From positions 1 through 64,000 of the forward strand of contig JAIVJS010000073.1 in the NCBI GenBank assembly GCA_020199905.1: 64,000 nucleotides of DNA, written 5' to 3'. Below the pieces are notes generated by a model. It was not told where the DNA came from, made no database searches, and saw nothing but the letters and a program-made list of their open reading frames with translations. The DNA comes from Acidobacteriota bacterium (GTDB lineage: Bacteria; Acidobacteriota; Thermoanaerobaculia; UBA5066; Gp7-AA6). The translations under genes were made by a program, and so were the position numbers. Below, in pieces: positions 43,359 through 51,400 of this stretch (within the stretch, counting starts at the first letter, position 1; each line of letters starts with the position of its first letter).

Positions 43359-43391
43359 CTCGCACCCTCAACCCTCAACTCCCGACTTCTC
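43359..43391 (+). repeat. 7-bp-period intergenic repeat
   Basis: ACTCGCA CCCTCAA CCCTCAA CTCCCGA CTTCTCT: five degenerate heptamers fill the gap between the ferritin-like gene and the next ORF. Same period as the repeats near 44.6, 47.1, 52.5, 53.2 and 60.4 kb. Confidence 0.6.
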
Positions 43392-44552
43392 TTGAGCTCC
43401 GATCTCGTCAGCGCCTGTGTCTTCTGCGCCGGCCTTCTGCTCGGAATCGAGGCTTCCCCGTGGCCCGGCTTCGGGGCGGAGATCGGGTTCTCCTATGGGA
43501 CCCTGGCGCGGCGCCTCGATCCCGCGCCGGGCCGGCAGGATCTCTCCGACGTCACGCCGAAGTTCGTGCTCGTCGGCGCGGGCGGAGCTCGTGAGCCGGC
43601 GGGGGACCTCGGGGCGGGAACTCCGGCCGCGCAGTGGGGCGTTCGCGTCGCGCTTGCGCCCTCGCACACCGAGCAGACCCAGACGCCCTATTCGCTGGAC
43701 AACGTCGTCACGACGGGCACGGGGCGCTCCGAGAATTTCTCGCTCCTCGTGCGGTTGCCCGCCGGCGCGCGGGACTCGGTCGAAGCCGGAGCGCTCCGAA
43801 AGACCCACAAGTCGACAGACCTGGTTCACCTGGGCGGCGAGCGGTTCGTCCTCGGAGAGGAGCGAACGCTTTCCGCCGAGCGGATTGACCTGGCGCTCGG
43901 ATGGCGGCATCGCTGGCCGGGGCTGGAGGCGGCGGTGTCCGCCCGGTACGCGAAGCCATCCGGAAGCACGGGCACCACGGGGACCTTCCGGCTCGCGGGC
44001 AGCCCGCTCTACGGGGCCGGGCTCGAGCTCCGCGCGCGGCGGGGCCGCTGGACCGTGTGGGCGGCGGGGGAAAGGGCCGCAGGGTCGCTGAGCGTGCACG
44101 AGGAGAGCCTGCCCGACTTCCGGTCGCACAACTTCTCCGCGCGCGCTTCTCTCGAGGCCTATCGGGTGGGCGGCCTCTGGACCGGAGGGCGCACAGAGGC
44201 CGTCGCGTCCGCGACGTGGGACCGCTCGCGCCTGCCCTTCGTCTCGCTCGCGCCGCTCGGAACCGAGACCGTCGCGTTCGAGCAGGGATTCTCCTCGGAT
44301 TCGCGGACGCGCCAGATCTTCGCCGAGGTCACCGTGCGCCAGGCGATCGGGCGCGCCGTGCGCCTTCGCGCCTCCCTGCGCCTCGGCTACGGGAACGAAA
44401 CGGTGTCGCTCCGCGATCCCGACGGCGTGCGCGAGCCGCGGCGTCTCGACGTCACACGCACCGGCGTCTTCGGGGCCGGCCTGTCCCGCGCGCTGGGATC
44501 CCCGGAAGCGAGCCTGTTTCTGGGCGCGGATTTCAAGGTGGATCTGAAATAG
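43392..44552 (+). CDS. putative outer-membrane beta-barrel protein, uncharacterised
   Basis: 386 residues. The only in-frame start after the previous stop is TTG 43392, without a ribosome-binding site, so the true start is uncertain. A hydrophobic stretch (LVSACVFCAGLLLGIEASPW) acts as signal. The rest alternates polar and hydrophobic residues in strands of 9-11 (IDLALGWRHRWPGLEAAVSA RY, AGLELRARRGRWTVWAAG, TRQIFAEVTVRQAIGRAVRL), ending ASLFLGADFKVDLK. It looks like a ~14-strand outer-membrane barrel. No known family recognised. It is convergent with the squalene synthase gene. Confidence 0.5.
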   Translation: MSSDLVSACVFCAGLLLGIEASPWPGFGAEIGFSYGTLARRLDPAPGRQDLSDVTPKFVLVGAGGAREPAGDLGAGTPAAQWGVRVALAPSHTEQTQTPYSLDNVVTTGTGRSENFSLLVRLPAGARDSVEAGALRKTHKSTDLVHLGGERFVLGEERTLSAERIDLALGWRHRWPGLEAAVSARYAKPSGSTGTTGTFRLAGSPLYGAGLELRARRGRWTVWAAGERAAGSLSVHEESLPDFRSHNFSARASLEAYRVGGLWTGGRTEAVASATWDRSRLPFVSLAPLGTETVAFEQGFSSDSRTRQIFAEVTVRQAIGRAVRLRASLRLGYGNETVSLRDPDGVREPRRLDVTRTGVFGAGLSRALGSPEASLFLGADFKVDLK

Positions 44553-44587
44553 TTTTCGTTTGTCAGTCGGACCCTGACCCGCCACCG

Positions 44588-44640
44588 GACGTGAGTGACG
44601 ACTGATTACCGACGAGTGATGACGTTCCTGACTGCCGGCC
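44588..44640 (-). repeat. 7-bp-period repeat reaching into the 3' end of the squalene synthase gene
   Basis: On the minus strand: CGTCATC ACTCGTC GGTAATC AGTCGTC ACTCACG. The stop TAA (44606-44608) and the last codons (VITRR) of the synthase are made from these heptamers. Confidence 0.6.
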
Positions 44641-45544
44641 TGCCGGCGAGCAGTCTCGCCTCGAGCTTCGCCACGATCGAGGCGACCTCGAGCCGTGTGA
44701 CCTTCGAGCCGGGGCCTTGCGCCTCCACCCGCTCGAGGGTTGCCCAGGCCAGCTCGACGGGCAGCGCCGTGAACGCGAGGATCCCGCGGGCAGCTCCCGC
44801 CGACTGCAGCGACAGGATGTACTCCGAGGCCGCCTCGAGATCGCGGCGCGCCAGCGCGAAGACGTCCGCGCGCGGCAGATCCGGAGCGATGTAGCGTCGC
44901 CCCTCCGCGGCGTCCTCCTCCGTGTCCTTCAGGATGTTGACGAGCTGAAGCCCTTCGCCGAACAGCTTCGCTCGGGGCCTCAGTTCTGCCGCGGCCGCCG
45001 ACAGGGCGGGGCGGTTTACGAGGAAGAGCTCCGTCAGCATCTCGCCGACGAGGCCCGCCACCGCGTAGCAGTAGTCCCGGAGCTCCGCCATTCCCGACAG
45101 CACGAGGGCTCCCCTCTCGTCGCTCTTCGCGACGAAGGACGCCATCCCTTCGACCGACCTCAGAACGTGATCCCGGATCGGCGCGCGCGCCGAAGCGTCG
45201 AGCGAGAGGAAGTCCTCGAGCACCGCGGGGATCTCGGAAACGAGGGTCATGTATCCGGCGTGCGAAGTCGGCCGCGCCGCGGCCCATCGCTCGGCGAGCC
45301 CGCGCGCTTCCGGAAGGGACGGATGGGTCAGGAGCGCTCCGAATTCGTGGAGCGCGTCGATCCTCGCGGCTCGCGGCCATTGCGTGGCGTCCTCGAAGGT
45401 GTCCGCGATCCGGAAGAGGAGGTACGCCACCGTGACCTCCCGTCGCGTCGGTTCGGGCAGGCGCGGAATCGAGAGCGCAAATGTCCGGCTGGTTTCGACG
45501 AGCAGCCGCTCGAGCTTCTCCGTGGCTTCCGACTGATCCGCCAT
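44606..45544 (-). CDS. squalene/phytoene synthase family protein (squalene synthase type)
   Basis: 312 residues from ATG 45544. Head-to-head condensation of two farnesyl diphosphates is the expected reaction. The two Asp-rich motifs are RIADTFEDATQW (~50-61) and VNILKDTEEDAAEGRRYIAP (~200-219); TSRTFALSIPRLPEPTRREV (~16-35) and YCYAVAGLVGEMLTELF (~148-164) complete the family pattern. In this hopanoid operon there are no hpnC/hpnE partners, so a single true squalene synthase, making squalene directly with NADPH, is more likely than the HpnC-D-E route. The last residues are encoded by intergenic heptamer repeats, so the natural C-terminus may be lost. Confidence 0.87.
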   Translation of the reverse strand: MADQSEATEKLERLLVETSRTFALSIPRLPEPTRREVTVAYLLFRIADTFEDATQWPRAARIDALHEFGALLTHPSLPEARGLAERWAAARPTSHAGYMTLVSEIPAVLEDFLSLDASARAPIRDHVLRSVEGMASFVAKSDERGALVLSGMAELRDYCYAVAGLVGEMLTELFLVNRPALSAAAAELRPRAKLFGEGLQLVNILKDTEEDAAEGRRYIAPDLPRADVFALARRDLEAASEYILSLQSAGAARGILAFTALPVELAWATLERVEAQGPGSKVTRLEVASIVAKLEARLLAGRPAVRNVITRR

Positions 45545-45555
45545 GCGCCTCCGCC

Positions 45556-46123
45556 TCAGAACCCCGCCGCGGCGAAGCGATCGAGAAACTCCGCGAGGGC
45601 GCGCGCGCACGCGCGGGCGTGCCGCCGCAGTCGGAGGAGCTTACCAATCGACGCCGGGCGAAGGAGCGCCTCGCGGGCGATGCGGGCGCGGTCGAGGGAC
45701 CCGTCCGCCGCCAGAGAGCGGGCGAGAAAGTCGGGCAGGTCCTCGTCGGCCGAGTCCGACACGATGCGCGCCAAAAGGTACGGCGCGCCGTGTCCCGCCG
45801 CCTGCGCGGCCCGGGCCCACCCCGCCGATTCCATGTCGACCGCGTCGGCCCTGTCGCCTCCCGCCTCGCGCAGCGCGGCCTTTTCCCGGGAGGTGACCGC
45901 GATCCGCGGGCTCGAAACCAGCCGGGCCCCGCGGGCGGCCGGCGCGCGGTCGAGAGCGCGCGCGGCCCAGGCGGGGTCGGGTCCCTCCTCGACGGGCCCC
46001 TCCGCATCGCGGACCGCGTGAGACGCCCCGCGCCCGCTCGATGATGGCGTCGCTCTCCTCCCGCAGAGCCGTCACGATCAGGACTTCCGGGGCGCGATCC
46101 TCCGAGGCGTCACCCGCGGACAT
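45556..46123 (-). pseudogene. hpnG: hopanoid-associated phosphorylase (HpnG-like) with internal deletion and frameshift
   Basis: ATG 46123 starts a nucleoside-phosphorylase-type N-terminus, PEVLIVTALREESDAIIERA (~12-31). By about base 46035 the frame breaks. The continuing homology is in another frame: RIAVTSREKAALREAGG, ADAVDMESAGWARAAQAAGH (the M-E-S ribosyl-binding motif) and LLARIVSDSADEDLPDFLAR, ending at 45556. Roughly 60-80 residues between the two parts, including the GxAGGL nucleotide loop, are absent compared with the usual ~230-residue protein. HpnG releases adenine from adenosylhopane to give ribosylhopane, so C35 side-chain processing may be impaired here. The start overlaps the hpnA stop by 14 bp, confirming its place in the operon. 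Confidence 0.68.
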
Positions 46124-47096
46124 ACCCGTTCGCCTCGAACCAGCGGGCCGCGCGGCCGAGCGCCGGGACGACGTCGTTCTGAGGCAACCCCAGCTCCGCC
46201 ACCGCCCGAGACGCGTCAAAGTACATCGCGTGCCGCGCCATGCGGACGCCCTCGAGGGGGATCGAAGGATCCTTTCCCCGGAGGCGCGAGAGCACGAGAT
46301 CCGCTCCCGCCGCGGCGAGAGGGATCCAGTGAGGAAGTTTCCATTTCGGCGACGGAATGCCGGTCAGGCCCGAGAGCGCGTCGAAGATCTCCTTCAGGGT
46401 CATGTTGCGATTTCCCAGGATGTAGCGCTCTCCGGCGCGGCCCCGTTCCGCGGCGAGGAGGTGCCCCTCCGCGACGTCGCGCACGTCGATCAGGTTCAGC
46501 CCGGTCTCGACGTAGGCCGGCATTTTCCGGTTGAGAAAGTCGAGGATCATTTTCCCGGTCGGCGTGGGTTTCACGTCGCGCTCACCCACCGGAGTCGAGG
46601 GATTCACGATCACGACAGGCAGCCCGCGCCCGGCCCACTCGCGCGCGACGCACTCCCCCTCGTACTTGCTCTTCTTGTAGTCACCGATCAGCGATTCGGG
46701 CCTCACCGGCGTGTTCTCGTCCGCGGGCCGGCCGTCCGGACGACGGCCGAGCGCGCCGACGGAGCTGGTGTGCACCACCCGTTCGACCGCGGCGTCGGCG
46801 GCGGCGCGCAGCAGGTTATCCGTGCCGGCGACGTTGGAGGCATAGATGGCGTCGGGACGCCGCGCCCCCAGCCGGTAATCGGCCGCGCAGTGGTAGACGG
46901 CCCTGCATCCGCGGACCGCTTCCCGGAGCGAAGGGGGGTCCGTCAGGTCCCCGACGGCGACTTCGACCGGGAGGCCGTCGAGATTCGTCCGCCGGCTCCC
47001 GGGCCGCACCAGGCACCGGACCGGCTGCCCGCGCGCGAGCAGAGCGCGCACGATGTGAGAGCCGACGAAACCGGGGCCCCCCGTGACGAGGTTCAT
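46110..47096 (-). CDS. hpnA: hopanoid-associated sugar epimerase
   Basis: 328 residues from ATG 47096; an extended-SDR NAD-dependent epimerase. VTGGPGFVGSHIVRALLARG (4-23) is the NAD loop, RVVHTSSVGALGRRPDG the Ser region, and DYKKSKYEGE the Tyr-x-x-x-Lys. NPSTPVGERDVKPTPTGKMI (~160-180) and YVETGLNLIDVRDVAEGHLL are hallmarks of the HpnA (TIGR03466) group. It lies between hpnH and hpnG. Role in hopanoid side-chain modification is inferred from constant genomic linkage; the precise reaction is not established. Confidence 0.93.
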   Translation of the reverse strand: MNLVTGGPGFVGSHIVRALLARGQPVRCLVRPGSRRTNLDGLPVEVAVGDLTDPPSLREAVRGCRAVYHCAADYRLGARRPDAIYASNVAGTDNLLRAAADAAVERVVHTSSVGALGRRPDGRPADENTPVRPESLIGDYKKSKYEGECVAREWAGRGLPVVIVNPSTPVGERDVKPTPTGKMILDFLNRKMPAYVETGLNLIDVRDVAEGHLLAAERGRAGERYILGNRNMTLKEIFDALSGLTGIPSPKWKLPHWIPLAAAGADLVLSRLRGKDPSIPLEGVRMARHAMYFDASRAVAELGLPQNDVVPALGRAARWFEANGYVRG

Positions 47097-47208
47097 GGAC
47101 GAGTTGTCAGTTCTCCGTTGGCAGTTTTCAGGAGCCACGGAAGGACGCCGAGGCCGCAGAGCGAACGCGACAACGGATAACGAAGAACTGATTACTGATG
47201 ACTGATCA
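47097..47208 (+). repeat. 7-bp-period repeats in the hpnH-hpnA gap
   Basis: Two blocks. At 47101-47131, plus strand: AGTTGTC AGTTCTC CGTTGGC AGTTTTC. At 47165-47207, read on the minus strand: AGTCATC AGTAATC AGTTCTT CGTTATC CGTTGTC. The unit is close to AGTnnTC. Confidence 0.7.
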
Positions 47209-48210
47209 CTACCCCAGCAGATTCCACGCGGCGAGCCGCAGCATGTCCCCCGGCTTCTTCGGCAGCTCCCGCACGACGGACGCTTCGAACCCGGAGTGCA
47301 TCGCGCAGTTCTGGCAGAGGCTGTCCTGCCGCGACTCCCAGTAGTCCCAGTCGGTCTCGTTCCAGAACTCTTCCCACTCCTCGGAGAACTTCTTCCCGAT
47401 CAGGTAGCAGGGGCCCTTCCAGCCTCGAGGCGTGTACGTCACGGTGCTCCAGGGCGAGCAGTCGTAGTCCCGCAGCCCGGCGGCAAACTCCAGGAACATC
47501 GGGGTCGAGGTCAGTCGGTACTTCTTGGAGATCGCCAGCACGCGCTTGAACTTGGTCTGGATTTCGTCGCGGGTCAAAAAGATGTCTCGCGTCACCGACT
47601 CGTACTGGTATCCGGGAGAGACGAGCATTCCCTCGACGCCGAGGGACGTCAGGAGCTGGCAGAGCTCTTCGACCTCCTCGACATCGGTCTCCTTGAAGAT
47701 CGTCATGTTGGCCATCATGTGGTGGCCGAGGCGGCGGCCTTCCCGGATCATCTCGATGGCCTTGTCGAATACGCCCTCCCTCGCACAGACCCGGTCGTGC
47801 GTCTCGCGCATCCCGTCCAGGTGCACGTTGATGACGAGCCTCTTGTCGGGCGCTATGACGCCGTACACCTTCTGGTCGAGGAGGAGGCCGTTCGTGCAGA
47901 GGTAGATGTGACGCTTGCGACGGATGATCTCGGAGACGAGCTCCGGCAGCTCGGGATAGATGGTCGGCTCTCCCCCGCAAAGCGACACGATGGGCGCGCC
48001 GGAGGTGTCGACCGCGTCCAGGCACCTGGACAGCGGCAGCCGGTCGGCGAGCTTGCCGGTGTGGCGCTCGACGGCGCATCCGATGCACGCCAGATTGCAC
48101 GTGTAGAGAGGCTCGAGCATGAGGACGAACGGGAAGCGCTTGCGGCCCTGCAGCGCGGCCCGCGTCTGATTGGCGATGGTCCCGGCGGTCAGGTGAAGGG
48201 GAAACCTCAT
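47209..48210 (-). CDS. hpnH: hopanoid biosynthesis radical SAM protein
   Basis: 333 residues from ATG 48210 (ATGA overlap with shc). The radical-SAM cysteines are CNLACIGC (Cys38, Cys42, Cys45). VSLCGGEPTIYPELPELVSE (the GGE motif), TNGLLLDQ and INVHLDGMRETHDRVCAREG follow, and the C-terminal Cys residues in GPCYLIGKKF and LCQNCAMHSGFE (~300) match the HpnH SPASM-like tail. The enzyme joins 5'-deoxyadenosyl radical to hopene, giving adenosylhopane, the first step to C35 hopanoids. Its presence shows that the cell makes or made extended hopanoids. Confidence 0.95.
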   Translation of the reverse strand: MRFPLHLTAGTIANQTRAALQGRKRFPFVLMLEPLYTCNLACIGCAVERHTGKLADRLPLSRCLDAVDTSGAPIVSLCGGEPTIYPELPELVSEIIRRKRHIYLCTNGLLLDQKVYGVIAPDKRLVINVHLDGMRETHDRVCAREGVFDKAIEMIREGRRLGHHMMANMTIFKETDVEEVEELCQLLTSLGVEGMLVSPGYQYESVTRDIFLTRDEIQTKFKRVLAISKKYRLTSTPMFLEFAAGLRDYDCSPWSTVTYTPRGWKGPCYLIGKKFSEEWEEFWNETDWDYWESRQDSLCQNCAMHSGFEASVVRELPKKPGDMLRLAAWNLLG

Positions 48211-50222
48211 GGAACCGGCTCCTCGAAATCCCGAGCGGCGGATGCGGAGAGCCGCGCGTCCGCTCGGCTGCGGAGCTCGCGGGGCTCGGCCCCTCCTCGC
48301 GCGTGATCATAGAGCGAGAGCGCCCAGAGGGGAAAATACGTCGCGTAGAGGTGATAGCGCAGGTAGAACACCTTCGGGAAACCCGTTCCCGTCCACGATT
48401 CGTCTTTCCACGATCCGTCGTAGAGTTGCTGGCGAAGCAGGTACTGGATCCCCCGGCCGACGCTGTCCGACTCCTCCCCCAGGGCCACAAGGGCCATCAG
48501 CGCCCACGCCGTCTGAGACGGGGTGCTCGGACCGATGCCCTTCAGGGAGGGATCGTCGTAGGAGCGGGGGAGCTCCCCCCATCCCCCGTCCGCGTTCTGG
48601 TGGCGCCGCAGCCAGTTCGCCGCCCGCTGCCAGCGCTCCTCGGAGAGATCGACACCCGCGCTCTTCAGTCCGCGGAGGGCGAGCCAGGTGCCGTAGATGT
48701 AGTTGCAGCCCCAGCGCCCGTACCAGGTTCCGTCGGGCTCCTGCCTGCGGGAAAGAAATTCGATCCCGCCGGCGACGGCGGCGCCTGATGCCGGAAGTCC
48801 GAGCTTATCCAGAGCATCGAGCGTGCGGCCCGTGATGTCCTCGCAGCTCGGGTCGATCATCGCGTTGTGGTCGGCGAAGGGAATCCAGGTCAGGACCTCG
48901 TTGTCGCAGAGCCGGTCGAAGGCGGCCCATCCCCCGTCGGGATTCTGCATCCCGACCTGCCAGCGCATGCCGCGCTCGACGGCCGCGCGGCGACGGTCCT
49001 CCGCGCGACCGTCCGGAAAACGGATGCCGGCCAGTGCCGCGAGGACTTCGGCCGTGTCGTCCGCGTCCGGATAGAACTCGTTCTCGTACTCGAAGAACCA
49101 GCCGCCCGGAGAGAGCCCCGGAGCCGTGACCTGCCAGTCCCCGGCGGCACGGACCTCCCGGTCGACGAGCCAGCCCGCGCCGCGGAGGAGGTCGGGATGA
49201 TCCTCGGAAAGTCCCGACTCCTTCAGAGCCAGGATGGCGAGCGCCGTGTCCCAGATGGGCGAGAAACACGGCTGGATGCGAAGTGTGTCCTCATCCTCGA
49301 TTTCCAGGCGCTCGAGCTCCTCGATCTGAGAGACGAGCGTCGGGTGCTCCAGGGGATAGCCGAGGCACCGCATCGCCAGGATCGTGTTGACGATGGGAGG
49401 GAAGATCGCGCCGAGGCCTCCGCTCTTCTCCAGCCGGGCGAGGACCCAGGCCTCCGCCGCGCGCAGCGCCCGGCGGCGAAAGGGCTTCCAGGGCGAGCGT
49501 TCGAGAACCTTCAGGGTCCGGTCGACGATCACGAAGAAGCCGCGCCAGAGCCGTTCGCGGAGAGAGCGGGCCGGCGGCGGCGGAGCGGGCGGCGGGGAAC
49601 GGACGCGCAGCTCGTCGATGCTCGCGGATTCCGGAACGGGGCATTGCGGTTTGTGCGCCCAGAGGATGGACAGGGGCACCACGATGGCCCGCGACCAGGA
49701 CGACATCCGGTAAATGTTGAACGGGAACCAGTTCGGCAGGAGGACGAGCTCCGGCGGCACGGCGGGACAATCCGCCCAGTCGGACTGCCCGAAGACCGAA
49801 AGGTAGATGCGCGTGAAGGAATTGCAGGCGTCTATGCCCCCGAGTCCGAGGATGACGCCTCGCGCGCGGCTCATGTGTGCCGCGTCGGGCGAATCGCCCG
49901 CGAGCTTCAGGGCGAAGTAGGCCTTGACCGAGGCGCTCACCTCGGGCGGTCCCCCCTGGTAGATCGCCCATCCGCCTTCCGTCAGCTGCTGCCGTCGCAG
50001 ATACTCCGCGGCCTTCTGGAACCGGGGGTGGTGGCCGCGCCCCAAAAAGAACAGGGTCAGGAGGTATTCGGACTCGAGGATCGTGTCGCCTTCGAGCTCG
50101 CCGCACCAGTGCCCGTCCTCGTGCTGGATCGAAAGCAGGTATCTCCGGGCCGCGTCCATGGCGGAAACGACGGCCGGATCCGGGATCTCCTCCTTCTCCG
50201 ATCGCATCGAATCGCTTCTCAT
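48207..50222 (-). CDS. shc: squalene-hopene cyclase
   Basis: 671 residues, full length. The catalytic DXDD motif is DADD at 386-389 in FYPDADDTAEVL. Several QW repeats are visible: QLTEGGWAIYQGG, QNPDGGWAAFD, QEPDGTWYGRWGCNYIYGTW, QNADGGWGE, QLYDGSWKDESWTGTGFP. DACNSFTRIYLSVFGQ (~131-146) and LLPNWFPFNIYRMSSWSR are typical of SHC. It cyclises squalene to hopene at the inner-membrane surface. First gene of the hopanoid operon, with an alternative Met at residue 6. A Pro-rich insert (~209-219) interrupts the membrane-binding region. Confidence 0.95.
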   Translation of the reverse strand: MRSDSMRSEKEEIPDPAVVSAMDAARRYLLSIQHEDGHWCGELEGDTILESEYLLTLFFLGRGHHPRFQKAAEYLRRQQLTEGGWAIYQGGPPEVSASVKAYFALKLAGDSPDAAHMSRARGVILGLGGIDACNSFTRIYLSVFGQSDWADCPAVPPELVLLPNWFPFNIYRMSSWSRAIVVPLSILWAHKPQCPVPESASIDELRVRSPPPAPPPPARSLRERLWRGFFVIVDRTLKVLERSPWKPFRRRALRAAEAWVLARLEKSGGLGAIFPPIVNTILAMRCLGYPLEHPTLVSQIEELERLEIEDEDTLRIQPCFSPIWDTALAILALKESGLSEDHPDLLRGAGWLVDREVRAAGDWQVTAPGLSPGGWFFEYENEFYPDADDTAEVLAALAGIRFPDGRAEDRRRAAVERGMRWQVGMQNPDGGWAAFDRLCDNEVLTWIPFADHNAMIDPSCEDITGRTLDALDKLGLPASGAAVAGGIEFLSRRQEPDGTWYGRWGCNYIYGTWLALRGLKSAGVDLSEERWQRAANWLRRHQNADGGWGELPRSYDDPSLKGIGPSTPSQTAWALMALVALGEESDSVGRGIQYLLRQQLYDGSWKDESWTGTGFPKVFYLRYHLYATYFPLWALSLYDHARGGAEPRELRSRADARLSASAARDFEEPVP

Positions 50223-50317
50223 GACGTTCGCTCAGGCCGCTTGCGCCGGCGATTGGCGCTCTCGACCCACCGACCCTCCCTCTCGCGCGTCAGAAAAGAA
50301 TCTGGACGAACTCTGAA

Positions 50318-50323
50318 AGTATA
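50318..50323 (-). promoter_or_regulatory. -10 box upstream of the hopanoid operon
   Basis: TATACT on the minus strand (50323 to 50318), about 95 bp before the shc start in the 167-bp gap behind the ROK gene. No good -35 at 16-18 bp is seen, so this is tentative. Confidence 0.35.
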
Positions 50324-50389
50324 CGTTCGCAGAGTCGCAGGAGATTCGGTGTGCGGAGGCGTACAGAACCGCCGCGTGACCCGGTAAGA

Positions 50390-51400
50390 CTACGGCGAGG
50401 CCGGGTCCGATCCGCCGGGCGCCCCTTCCGGCCGCCCCCGCCCGTCCCGCGCGGCGAGAGCGGCGCCGAGCAGGCCGGCGTCGTCTTTCAGCCGCGAGAG
50501 CACGATCCGAGGCCTGGCGAGCTCCGTGGTGAAAGCGTGTTCCCGCGCCGCCCGGCGCACGAGTTCGAGGTAAGGCGATCCGAGCGCCGCCGAGACACCG
50601 CCCCCTAAAACGAAGAGCTCCGGGGCGAGGACGTCGAAGAGGTTCGCGATCGCCAGGCCCACATACCGCGCCGAGTTTTCGACCGCCGCGACGGTGGGCC
50701 GGTCCCCCGCTTCGAACGCCTTCGCGAGATCGGTGCTGTGAAGCCTCTCGCCTCCCCGCTCCACCCGCCGGGCGAGCTTCGACTTCTTCCCGCGCCGCAC
50801 CGCTTTCCGCAGGTGCCGCGCGATCCCCGTCTTCGACGCCTCCCACTCGAGGGTCCCGCGCGCCTTTCCGGGACGCGCACGCCGCGCGTCGAGGACCATG
50901 TGCCCGATCTCTCCCGCGTTGCGGTTGATTCCGTGAACGACCCGGCCCTCCCACAAAACGCAGCCGCCGACGCCGGTTCCGATCCACAGTCCCACGACGC
51001 GCCGCATTCCGCGGGCCGCGCCGGCGAGCCATTCGCCGTAGACGGCCATGTGGACGTCGTTGTCGAGAAAGACGGGTGCTTCGAGCTGCCGCGAGAGCCA
51101 GGGCCCGACCGCAAGCTTCTTCACGGCAATGTTCGGCGTCCGGAGGATCGTGCCGCGCGCCGGATCGAGCGGTCCCGGAGAGCCCATCCCGATCGCGGCG
51201 AGGCGAGCGCGCGGGATCCCCGCCTCCTGCATCGCCGCCGACGCCGTCGCGCGCAAGGCCTCCAGGAGCGCGGCGCTTCCCTCCGCAAACGGTGTCGCCG
51301 ACTTCGCCCGCGAGAGGATCTTACCGTTCGCCGTGACGACCCCGCACAGGATCTTGCTGCCGCCGAGGTCGATGCCGAGGTACAGGTCGCGCGCTCTCAT
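50390..51400 (-). CDS. ROK-family sugar kinase-like protein without the zinc motif
   Basis: 336 residues from ATG 51400 (ATGA overlap with the formamidase stop). The ATPase fold is clear: LGIDLGGSKILCGVVT (phosphate 1), MGSPGPLDPARG, FLDNDVHMAVYGEW (catalytic Asp), LWIGTGVGGCVLWEG and the ROK helix GINRNAGEIGHMVLDAR. The usual C-x-C-G-x2-G-C-x-E zinc site after GH is replaced by RRARPGKARGTLEWEA, so this belongs to a metal-free branch. It may phosphorylate glucose or an N-acyl hexosamine; no regulator HTH is present at the N-terminus. Followed downstream by the hopanoid operon. Confidence 0.85.
   Translation of the reverse strand: MRARDLYLGIDLGGSKILCGVVTANGKILSRAKSATPFAEGSAALLEALRATASAAMQEAGIPRARLAAIGMGSPGPLDPARGTILRTPNIAVKKLAVGPWLSRQLEAPVFLDNDVHMAVYGEWLAGAARGMRRVVGLWIGTGVGGCVLWEGRVVHGINRNAGEIGHMVLDARRARPGKARGTLEWEASKTGIARHLRKAVRRGKKSKLARRVERGGERLHSTDLAKAFEAGDRPTVAAVENSARYVGLAIANLFDVLAPELFVLGGGVSAALGSPYLELVRRAAREHAFTTELARPRIVLSRLKDDAGLLGAALAARDGRGRPEGAPGGSDPASP

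Noticed and set aside
43368-46007. 879-codon minus-strand frame
   Set aside because: Low-complexity Arg/Pro/Gly sequence crossing several real genes; the true genes there are in other frames.
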